DNA from: Glycomyces sp. YM15
Lineage (GTDB): Bacteria; Actinomycetota; Actinomycetes; Mycobacteriales; Micromonosporaceae
Reading direction: 5' to 3'
Assembly: GCF_016918015.1 (NCBI RefSeq)
Contig: NZ_JAERMK010000008.1
Location: forward strand, 62,001-126,000
DNA: 64,000 bases
Under the pieces are notes generated by a model, which was not told the origin of the DNA, did no database searches, and saw only the letters and a list, made by a program, of their open reading frames with translations. Each line of letters begins with the position of its first letter. The first letter of the stretch is position 1. The translations under genes were made by a program, and so were the position numbers. Positions 58,601-64,000 of the stretch are shown piece after piece.

Positions 58601-58988
58601 CGGCGAGGCGTTCGACGGCCGCGGCCGCCGCGAAGGCCAGACCGTGCTCGTAGAGCCAACAGTCGAACTCCGGGCGGAGCCACGAGGCATCGGCGCGCCC
58701 GTCGTAGTCGAGGATCAGCGTCGCGATCGCGGCGGCGCCGCGGGGGTCGGCCTTCCCGTCGAGGTACGCGTCCGCGGCCTCCGCGTACCGCGCGTTGCCG
58801 CGGACCGATAGCGCGGCCCGCAGCTGCCTCTCCCGCTTCGCGATCCCCCGCTGCCACCGTCCGAGCCACGCCGGGTCGGCGAGCTCGACCGGCGTCCCCT
58901 CCCGTCTGCCGCGCCACGGCAGCAGGCGGGCGTTCCAAGCGGCGGGAAGTTCGAGCTGGACTTCTTGGGGTGCAACGTATTCAGGCAT
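55674..58988 (-). CDS. DUF4132-family protein, first paralogue
   Basis: A 1,104-residue protein and the first gene of the cluster. It starts PEYVAPQEVQLELPAAWNARLLPW. A long helical-repeat region follows, with LPPLLVAPPWTRKRPKAEPV near residue 400 and LRRYAEFALAHLASLHGNEAV near 585. The DUF4132 core (from about 800) begins LVPDFGLGEADALVFDYGPRSF and contains PRKSLPRPGEKDD. DYEILQPFPQLARPALAF and ILGMTRRGWRRAEP follow. The ATG at 58988 is 36 bases after the -10 of a promoter almost identical to that of the short paralogue. No catalytic motif is recognisable. The helical repeats suggest protein-protein contacts, and the family's role is unknown. Confidence 0.88.
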   Translation of the reverse strand: MPEYVAPQEVQLELPAAWNARLLPWRGRREGTPVELADPAWLGRWQRGIAKRERQLRAALSVRGNARYAEAADAYLDGKADPRGAAAIATLILDYDGRADASWLRPEFDCWLYEHGLAFAAAAAVERLAVAPVTDGEFGGYYGGSAIAKRRVSEHEVAHPETCHHELTHGGIASVRSILAAASDEAYAEVVAAVAVHRDTAPKRMAAMLLLPTETTWVHEACADYGKARYWSSADLVVAHAASRPEHLTAAGITRIDDYIADTAIIAVLLGGLGIDALPVLLETEQTRRHFDDDFRRQLYLAIALMPRDDATAFVFERLDKPNVWGAATEAAARFPVRALRTAVRLAPTANTDVRLWTTAIAHLIDPGLHVRLSEADRAVLADLLKGDGRVPEAAPEDLPPLLVAPPWTRKRPKAEPVVIEGLEPPAESHVAWTETEKARWDRGPRYYRDEQFWVDAPDTEPDDYEFANAVAYAAPERAEALLKRWNGEADAGYPHDLLRILARYGERVIDRVLKVPAVDHRCQILPGPILNLAAARIAAERLERLKSARDSAVQWFELHGLAAVPFLVPDALGSDRRLRRYAEFALAHLASLHGNEAVAAGAAAYGTEAAEAVTAMLEVDPLIPRVKVPRLGDWVLPPILPQILLRGGERALPAASVRHLVTVLALGTPEAPYAGVAAVAEACDRASLTRFSRSLFERWIAIGAPAKDDWALKQLIHFADDTTVWALAPRIGDWPGQSLHKRAVAGLEVLGAIGSEEALRAVQAIADKANFKALKAAASRQIARIAAELGLSREQLADRLVPDFGLGEADALVFDYGPRSFTVSFDEQLNPLVTDDKGKPRKSLPRPGEKDDPELAEDAYQRFAALRKELRKVAADQVRRMEAAMVTERDWSADEFRRYFAEHPLTGQLARRLVWLTGDAGFRIAEDGSFSDADDEAFELADDATVRLAHPVHLGHRLADWARLFADYEILQPFPQLARPALAFTEDDLATGRLQRFEGATVEVGRILGMTRRGWRRAEPRTGGMCPGVAFPLPGGGFATVAVEPGIDVGYPAEYPQQTVRGVHLVSTEAYPWHGDPVPEPPKDIDAVTASEILTALARLTAA

Positions 58989-59022
58989 CGTGAGCTTCCG
59001 TGGGACCGGGAATGTCGGTGCC

Positions 59023-59046
59023 GAGCATAGGAGGCGGGTGCGACAG
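59023..59046 (-). promoter_or_regulatory. Promoter of the first DUF4132 gene (damage-type architecture)
   Basis: On the minus strand CTGTCGCAC (59046-59038), eight bases, then TATGCT (59029-59024), 36 bases before the start codon. It matches the promoter at 48950-48927 at 21 of 24 positions and has the same TGTCG-N11-TAnnnT layout as the uvrA promoter. TTCGAA lies just upstream in both cluster promoters. Confidence 0.55.
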
Positions 59047-59355
59047 CGCGCCGTTCGAAAGTGACTCAGCTGCCTGCTCGACAGCCCACCGCGAGGACTG
59101 TTGGGCCTCGGGTCAGCGCTACTTCGTCGCCGCGGAGTGAGTGGGTTGGGTGGTTGTCGAGCGACCTTCTGCTGTGGTGTGGGTTGCGTTCAAACCGGTC
59201 AGCGACGACGAGGTGGGTGGCGGGGCGGGGTCGGATGGCGGGTGCGGGGTTGAGTGGCGGGGCGACACGCCCGAGCGCGGGGTGCGATGGCGCGGTTCGG
59301 TTGCGGCCCAGTCGGTTTGGTGGGGGAACGTGAATGGTTTCGCATCGTGTGGGTG

Positions 59356-59384
59356 ATGACAGTGGGGGCTGTATGGGGGATACT
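59356..59384 (+). promoter_or_regulatory. Putative promoter upstream of a small open frame
   Basis: ATGACA (59356-59361) and GATACT (59379-59384) are 17 bases apart. The -35 is the same hexamer as in the glucosaminidase promoter. Two GTACAGG copies lie downstream, before the small frame at 59434. Confidence 0.4.
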
Positions 59385-59433
59385 TGAGGTACGTACAGGG
59401 ACAGGAAACTGGTACAGGTGTCGGGGTAGGTGC

Positions 59434-59583
59434 ATGCAGACTACGACAAGCCTCTGGCCGATCCGACAAACCGACTTGTTTCGAGGCGACGACCCGGTAA
59501 GCCAGGGTGCTCCTCCACTGGAGGCGTCCGATCTCACCCCCGTGCTATCGCCCGCAGCTGTCCGCGCCCCCGATGGGCCGTGA
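59434..59583 (+). CDS. Possible 49-residue protein of unknown function
   Basis: A short frame of ordinary amino-acid composition (MQTTTSLWPIRQTDLF at the start), 50 bases after a reasonable promoter. Its third-position GC is below the window's norm. It overlaps the following frame by 11 bases. There is no recognisable domain, and it may not be a gene. Confidence 0.3.
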   Translation: MQTTTSLWPIRQTDLFRGDDPVSQGAPPLEASDLTPVLSPAAVRAPDGP

Positions 59584-60346
59584 CTGGGTGGACGATCCTA
59601 GTTGGGATCACCCCAACCAGCAGGCGATGCCGTACACGACGGCATACGCGATTCGAGCAAGACCCGTCAGCGTGAGGGGCGAAGCCAGACCGAGCATTAC
59701 AGGACTCGGCCCGGGCAGCACCAGCACGTCCATGGCGAGCACCACCCCGTCCCGGCAGCGCCGCGCCCGCAAGCCCGCGCGCCTACGGGACGGACCCCGA
59801 GGAACGGCAAGCGATCCTCGGGAGGCGAACCCGCCACCGGCATCCACCGGGCGGCCGCACCACTCCCTCAGGGACGGCAAGCACCAGCACCCGCCCCCGG
59901 CAGGAGCGCGCGACCAGGCGAAAGCCGAAGGGCCGGAACCGGAAGCCCAAGCAAGACCAACAGGGCCAGCAGGGCCAGCAGGGCCAGCGAGGGAAGCAAG
60001 TAGAACAGCGGGAAGGAGGCGACACAGGCGCATGAGGACCACGACCATGCACACGGACATGGACAAGAGCGCAACCGAGCCGAACTCGGCGGCTGACGGC
60101 TCCCGTGCCGCCAACCGCCCCGCCGCTGCGGCACCAGGCCGGACCCACCCGGCCCGGCCAGCAGCGACCACCGGCCCGGCCTCATCGGCTCTGCCAGCAG
60201 CGGCCACCGGCCCCGCCCCGGCGACCCAACCCCGGACCACCGCCCACCACGTCGTCGCTGCCGGTTTGAGCCCGGACCGAAGTGCCGCCCGGCCCCGGAC
60301 ACCAAGCCTCCAGCGCCACCCCGCACTCCCGTCGCCGGCAGCTTGA
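59573..60346 (+). CDS. Possible disordered Pro/Ala/Arg-rich protein, doubtful
   Basis: From the ATG at 59573 this frame could encode 257 residues. The first 30 (MGRDWVDDPSWDHPNQQAMP...) look protein-like; the rest is low-complexity Pro, Ala, Arg and Thr with a GPAGPAGPA run. The opposite strand has equally long frames, including a hydrophobic one ending at 59608, so coding is uncertain. It would be translationally coupled to the 49-residue frame if both are real. Confidence 0.2.
   Translation: MGRDWVDDPSWDHPNQQAMPYTTAYAIRARPVSVRGEARPSITGLGPGSTSTSMASTTPSRQRRARKPARLRDGPRGTASDPREANPPPASTGRPHHSLRDGKHQHPPPAGARDQAKAEGPEPEAQARPTGPAGPAGPAREASRTAGRRRHRRMRTTTMHTDMDKSATEPNSAADGSRAANRPAAAAPGRTHPARPAATTGPASSALPAAATGPAPATQPRTTAHHVVAAGLSPDRSAARPRTPSLQRHPALPSPAA
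59961..59987 (+). repeat. Three tandem copies of a 9-bp unit
   Basis: CAGGGCCAG is repeated three times without interruption. It lies in the low-complexity part of the doubtful frame and encodes GPA repeats if translated. Confidence 0.8.
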
Positions 60347-60375
60347 ACCCGGACCGAAACGTCGCCCGGCCCCGG
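60266..60375 (+). repeat. Pair of 33-bp direct repeats downstream of ctaB
   Basis: The segments 60266-60298 and 60343-60375 agree at 29 of 33 positions. Both start TTGA(G/A)CCCGGACCGAA and end CGCCCGGCCCCGG, with a 77-base period. The second ends 13 bases before the ctaB stop. They may derive from a duplication or be remnants of a small repeated element. Confidence 0.6.
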
Positions 60376-60387
60376 GCGGAGGGTAAG

Positions 60388-61380
60388 TCACATCAGGAAG
60401 GAGTCCACCGCCACTGCGAGGAACAGCAGCGTCAGGTAGCTGGTGGACCAGTGGAAGAGGCGCATCGGCTTGGGGTCCTCGCCGCGGTTGACGCGGCCGA
60501 GGAGCTTGTGGCACTCCAGCACGAACAGGCCGCCGGTGACGAGGGCGACGATGCCGTAGAGCCAGGTCGCGCCGGGCCGGAGGAGCAAGGGCACGAGGGA
60601 GACGGCGAGCATCGCCCAGCCGTAGACCACGGATTCGATCGCGACGCGCCTGGCGGGGGCGACGACGGGGAGCATCGGGATGCCCGCGGCGGCGTAGTCG
60701 TCCTTGAACTTCATGGCGAGCACGTAGAAGTGCGGGGGCTGCCAGAGGAAGACGACGGCGAAGAGGACCCAGGCCATCCAGGACATGTGGCCGGTGACCG
60801 CGGCCCAGCCGATGAGCACGGGGGCAGCGCCGCAGGCGCCGCCCCAGACCGTGTTGTAGGGGGTGGTGCGCTTGAGCCAGATCGTGTAGACCACGTCGTA
60901 GTAGACGATGGCACCGAAGGTGAGGAGCGCGGCGAGCCAGTTCACCAGGAAGCCCATGCCGACGACCGCGATCGCGCCGATGACGAGGCCGAAGATCAGC
61001 GCGTTGCGCGGCGGGATCTGGTGCTTGGCGAGCGGGCGCCGCGAGGTGCGGGCCATGAGCTGGTCGATGTCGCGGTCGATGTAGCAGTTGATCGCGTTCG
61101 CGGATCCGGCGGCGAGGGCGCCGCCGATGAGAGTCGCGAGGACCGCCTTGAGCGTCGGCAGGCCGTTGTAGTCCATGCGCGCGGCCACGAGCATCGCCGG
61201 GATCGTGGTGATGAGGAGCAGCTCGACGATGCGCGGTTTCGTCAGGGAGACATAGGCTCCGATGAGCGTCCGCAGGGAGGGCCTGGCAGGGGCCTCGGCG
61301 CCGGGCGCGGGCAGTTCGATTCGCTTGCGGGCCTGGGGCCGGGGGCGGTCGGCCAGGGCGCGGGTCGGGTCCTCGTTCAT
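60388..61380 (-). CDS. ctaB: Protoheme IX farnesyltransferase (heme O synthase)
   Basis: A 330-residue UbiA-superfamily membrane prenyltransferase that attaches farnesyl to heme B, the step before CtaA. The two Asp-rich motifs are [15 protein letters not shown] (near residue 98) and the later [36 protein letters not shown] and about nine membrane segments are also typical. The ATG at 61380 is directly preceded by an in-frame GTG. It is divergent from tkt, an arrangement common in actinomycetes, with 214 bases of promoter region between them. Confidence 0.96.
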   Translation of the reverse strand: MNEDPTRALADRPRPQARKRIELPAPGAEAPARPSLRTLIGAYVSLTKPRIVELLLITTIPAMLVAARMDYNGLPTLKAVLATLIGGALAAGSANAINCYIDRDIDQLMARTSRRPLAKHQIPPRNALIFGLVIGAIAVVGMGFLVNWLAALLTFGAIVYYDVVYTIWLKRTTPYNTVWGGACGAAPVLIGWAAVTGHMSWMAWVLFAVVFLWQPPHFYVLAMKFKDDYAAAGIPMLPVVAPARRVAIESVVYGWAMLAVSLVPLLLRPGATWLYGIVALVTGGLFVLECHKLLGRVNRGEDPKPMRLFHWSTSYLTLLFLAVAVDSFLM

Positions 61381-61594
61381 CACCGCTCACCATACGGGCA
61401 GTGAGGAGGTGACCTGGGCCTGGGGCAAGGGCCCCTACCTGGGGGTTTCGGATGGGAGGATTGCTCGTGGGCGGGCTCACAAGCCGTCGAATTCCGTCCT
61501 CCGAGAGACCGCGCATAAAGTTCAGCCTGTGTAGGTAGGGTCAGAAGGCACACGTCAATGGCCCAAATACGACGAGTATCCAAGGAGTATCCCA

Positions 61595-63673
61595 GTGGCA
61601 CAGTTCGAGTGGACCGTACTCGACCAGAAGGCGGTCGACACGGCGCGGCTGCTCGCCGCCGACGCGGTGGAGAAGGCCGGCAACGGACACCCTGGCACCG
61701 CCATGAGCCTCGCCCCGGTCGCGCACACCCTGTTCCAGAAGGTCATGCGCCACGACCCGAGCGCCCCCGACTGGGAAGGCCGCGACCGCTTCGTGCTCTC
61801 GTGCGGCCACTCCAGCCTGACGCTGTACGTGCAGCTGTACCTCCAGGGCTACGGCCTTGAGCTTGAGGACCTGCAGAGCCTGCGCCAGTGGGGTTCGCTG
61901 ACCCCGGGCCACCCCGAAGTGGGCCACACCGCCGGCGTTGAGACCACCACCGGGCCGCTCGGCCAGGGCCTGGCGACCGCCGTGGGCATGGCGATGGCCG
62001 CCCGCCGCGAGCGCGGCCTGTTCGATCCCGAGCCGGCCGTGGGCGAGAGCCTGTTCGACCACTTCGTCTATGTGATCGCGTCCGACGGCGACATCGAGGA
62101 GGGCGTGACCCACGAGGCCTCCGCGATCGCGGGTGTGCAGGAGCTCGGCAACCTCGTCGTCGTCTACGACGACAACGAGATCTCCATCGAGGACGACACC
62201 AAGATCGCCCTGGGCGAGGATGTCGCCCAGCGCTACGAGGCCTACGGCTGGCACGTCCAGACCGTCGACTGGAAGTCCGGCTCGGAGTACGAGGAGGACC
62301 CGAAGGCCCTCTTCGAGGCCATCGAGCAGGCCAAGGCCGTCACCGACAAGCCCTCGCTGATCCGCCTGAAGACCATCATCGGCTGGCCCGCGCCGAAGAA
62401 GCAGAACTCGTACGCCGCGCACGGCTCCGCGCTGGGCGCCGAGGAGATCGCCGCGACCAAGGAGCTGCTCGGCTTCGACCCGGCCGTGTCGTTCAACGTG
62501 CCCGAGGACGTCCTCGAGTACACCCGCGGCTCGATCGAGCGCGGCCAGGCCGAGCGCTCGGCGTGGCAGACCGCGTTCAACAACTGGGCCGCCGAGAACC
62601 CCGCGAACAAGGCGCTGCACGACCGCCTGTGGGCGGGCGAGTTCCCCGAGGGCTTCGAGGACGCGTTCCCCGTGTTCGAGCCGTCCGCGAAGGGCGTCGC
62701 GACCCGTTCGGCATCCGGGAAGGTCCTCTCGGCGCTCGCGCCGGTCCTGCCCGAGCTGTGGGGCGGCTCGGCCGACCTCGCAGGCTCGAACAACACCACG
62801 ATGGACGGCGAGCCGTCGTTCCTGCCGCTGTCGCGCCAGACGAAGGCCTACCCGGGCAACCCGTACGGCCGCACCCTCCACTTCGGCATCCGCGAGTTCG
62901 CGATGGGCACGATCCTCAACGGCATCAAGCTCCACGGCCCGACCCGCCCGTACGGCGGCACGTTCCTCGTGTTCTCCGACTACATGCGCGGCGCGGTGCG
63001 CCTCGCGGCCCTCATGAAGACCCCCGTGGTCTACGTGTGGACGCACGACTCGATCGGCCTCGGCGAGGACGGTCCGACCCACCAGCCGGTCGAGCACCTC
63101 GCCTCGCTCCGCGCCATCCCGGGCCTGGACGTCATCCGCCCCGGCGACGCGAACGAGACCGCCGTGGTCTGGAAGACCCTGCTGGGCAAGACCGACCGAC
63201 CGGCCGCGCTGGCGCTGACCCGCCAGAACATCCCGGTGTGGGACCGCACGAAGTTCGCTTCGGCCGAGGGCGCCGCGAAGGGCGCCTACACGCTCCTCGA
63301 CACCGAGGGCACCCCCGACGTGATCCTGATGGGCTCCGGCTCCGAGGTGCAGCTCGCGGTCGAGGCCGCCGAGTCCCTCGCGGGCGAGGGCGTCAAGGCC
63401 CGCGTCGTGTCCGTGCCGTCGATCGAGTGGTTCGACGAGCAGGACGAGGACTACCGCGAGTCGGTGCTGCCCAAGGCGGTCAAGGCCCGCGTCTCAGTCG
63501 AGGCCGGCATCGGACTGTCCTGGCGCGACCTCGTGGGTGACGCGGGAGTCAGTGTCTCCCTGGAACACTTCGGTGCCTCCGCGCCGTTCCAGAAGCTGTA
63601 CGAGGAGTTCGGCATCACCGCCGCCGCCGTGGCGGACGCGGCCCGCTCCTCCATCAAGAAGGCACAGCAGTAG
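61595..63673 (+). CDS. tkt: Transketolase
   Basis: A 692-residue thiamine-diphosphate enzyme of the pentose phosphate pathway. GNGHPGTAMSLAP and GPLGQGLATAVGMA bind the cofactor. VIASDGDIEEGVTHEASAIAG-type sequence contains the metal-binding GDG-like motif, here SDGDIEEG. DSIGLGEDGPTHQPVEHLAS is the second-domain signature and GIGLSWRDLVGD part of the C-terminal domain. The GTG at 61595 has AAGGAG 7 bases upstream. It precedes tal by 39 bases. Confidence 0.97.
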   Translation: MAQFEWTVLDQKAVDTARLLAADAVEKAGNGHPGTAMSLAPVAHTLFQKVMRHDPSAPDWEGRDRFVLSCGHSSLTLYVQLYLQGYGLELEDLQSLRQWGSLTPGHPEVGHTAGVETTTGPLGQGLATAVGMAMAARRERGLFDPEPAVGESLFDHFVYVIASDGDIEEGVTHEASAIAGVQELGNLVVVYDDNEISIEDDTKIALGEDVAQRYEAYGWHVQTVDWKSGSEYEEDPKALFEAIEQAKAVTDKPSLIRLKTIIGWPAPKKQNSYAAHGSALGAEEIAATKELLGFDPAVSFNVPEDVLEYTRGSIERGQAERSAWQTAFNNWAAENPANKALHDRLWAGEFPEGFEDAFPVFEPSAKGVATRSASGKVLSALAPVLPELWGGSADLAGSNNTTMDGEPSFLPLSRQTKAYPGNPYGRTLHFGIREFAMGTILNGIKLHGPTRPYGGTFLVFSDYMRGAVRLAALMKTPVVYVWTHDSIGLGEDGPTHQPVEHLASLRAIPGLDVIRPGDANETAVVWKTLLGKTDRPAALALTRQNIPVWDRTKFASAEGAAKGAYTLLDTEGTPDVILMGSGSEVQLAVEAAESLAGEGVKARVVSVPSIEWFDEQDEDYRESVLPKAVKARVSVEAGIGLSWRDLVGDAGVSVSLEHFGASAPFQKLYEEFGITAAAVADAARSSIKKAQQ

Positions 63674-63712
63674 CAACGTCGAAGAACTAGCTGGAAAGCT
63701 GGAGGAACACCG

Positions 63713-64000
63713 ATGAGCGCGAACGAGAACCTCGCCGGACTGTCGGCGGCGGGAGTGTCCATTTGGTTGGACGACATCTCGCGTGAACGCCTGGAGACGG
63801 GCAATCTGAAGGACCTCATCGCCGGGTCGTCCGTCGTGGGCGTCACCTCGAACCCGTCCATTTTCGCGGCGGCCCTGTCCAAGGGCGACGCGTACGACGA
63901 GCAGATCGCCGACCTGGCGGTCCGCAAAGTGAGCGTCGACGAGGCCGCTCGCGCCATCACCACCTTCGACATCCGCTGGGCGGCGGACGTCCTGGCCCCG
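63713..64000 (+). CDS. tal: Transaldolase, 3' end outside window
   Basis: The 96 codons in the window begin [27 protein letters not shown] and contain [13 protein letters not shown], the actinobacterial transaldolase (TalB/Tal type) N-terminus. [12 protein letters not shown] then runs into the window edge. Transaldolase exchanges dihydroxyacetone units between sugar phosphates and works with the upstream transketolase. GGAGGAA sits 6 bases before the ATG. The tkt-tal order is the usual actinobacterial one. Confidence 0.95.
   Translation, partial: MSANENLAGLSAAGVSIWLDDISRERLETGNLKDLIAGSSVVGVTSNPSIFAAALSKGDAYDEQIADLAVRKVSVDEAARAITTFDIRWAADVLAP

Larger units (their letters stand above)
59047..60387. 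other. 1.3-kb region without a confident gene
   Basis: This gap between the DUF4132 promoter and ctaB has mixed GC at third positions in every frame, unlike the rest of the window. It contains a plausible plus-strand promoter, two low-confidence overlapping frames, a short tandem repeat and a pair of direct repeats, listed separately. No RNA gene, integrase or attachment site was recognised. Confidence 0.5.

Noticed and set aside
48992-58988. Possible giant repeat locus or assembly duplication in the DUF4132 genes
   Set aside because: The three copies are clearly diverged at protein level along most of their length, so they are old paralogues, not an assembly artefact.
59961-60375. Possible CRISPR array in the repeat-containing intergenic stretch
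   Set aside because: The repeats are either 9-bp tandem units or a single imperfect pair, without regular spacers or cas genes.
60182-61516. A 444-codon minus-strand frame overlapping ctaB
   Set aside because: It is out of frame with the conserved prenyltransferase and consists mostly of Arg/Pro-rich shadow sequence.

Overview
This window is about 70% G+C chromosomal DNA from an actinomycete (Actinomycetota). The signs are near-saturated GC at third codon positions, an actinobacterial mraZ-rsmH-ftsL-pbpB cluster, MurT/GatD, an acVLRF1-type peptidyl-tRNA hydrolase, a SufR-led suf operon, several probable leaderless starts, and the ctaB / tkt-tal arrangement. I lean towards Glycomycetales or a neighbouring order, but the sequence alone does not prove it.

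Layout. 1-2.6 kb (minus): shikimate genes, a fused AroK-AroB cut by the left edge, preceded by aroC. 2.7-8.2 kb: a cupin, a LacI-family regulator beside a secreted GH9 cellulase with a LacI/CebR-like operator at its promoter, a small secreted two-repeat protein and an A24 prepilin peptidase. 8.5-15.9 kb: uvrA behind a DNA-damage-type promoter, a secreted glucosaminidase, typA and a PAC2-family protein, with an extraordinary G-tract hairpin between the last two. 16-22.7 kb: the start of the division/cell-wall cluster (minus) with a four-repeat MraZ operator, diverging from murT-gatD (plus). 22.9-28 kb: a GH42 beta-galactosidase behind a ROK-type operator and leader hairpin, a DHA2 transporter, an F420-reductase-like protein and an Asp/Glu racemase. 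28-35.4 kb (minus): acVLRF1 and the complete suf operon sufR-B-D-Rieske-C-S-U-T, with an IdeR/DtxR-like iron box between sufR and the divergent ctaA.

36.5-38.9 kb is a small patch of accessory DNA: a FitAB-type VapBC pair overlapping the 3' end of ctaA, a truncated IS605-type TnpB, a broken secreted-protein start, and an ADP-ribosylglycohydrolase. Malic enzyme follows. 40.2-59.0 kb (all minus) is the most interesting part: four DUF4132 genes (three of about 1,100 residues and one N-terminally deleted) followed by a MoxR-type AAA+ ATPase, a DUF5682 protein, a VWA protein and a SWIM zinc-finger protein. The core genes overlap by 1-4 bases. It is an expanded relative of the E. coli yehI/yehL-M-P-Q genes, whose function is unresolved. 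The first DUF4132 gene and the short one have nearly identical promoters, and these share TGTCG-N11-TAnnnT with the uvrA promoter in this window, so the cluster may respond to DNA damage.

59-60.4 kb holds no gene I can name. The right end has ctaB (minus) and tkt-tal (plus), with tal cut by the window edge.
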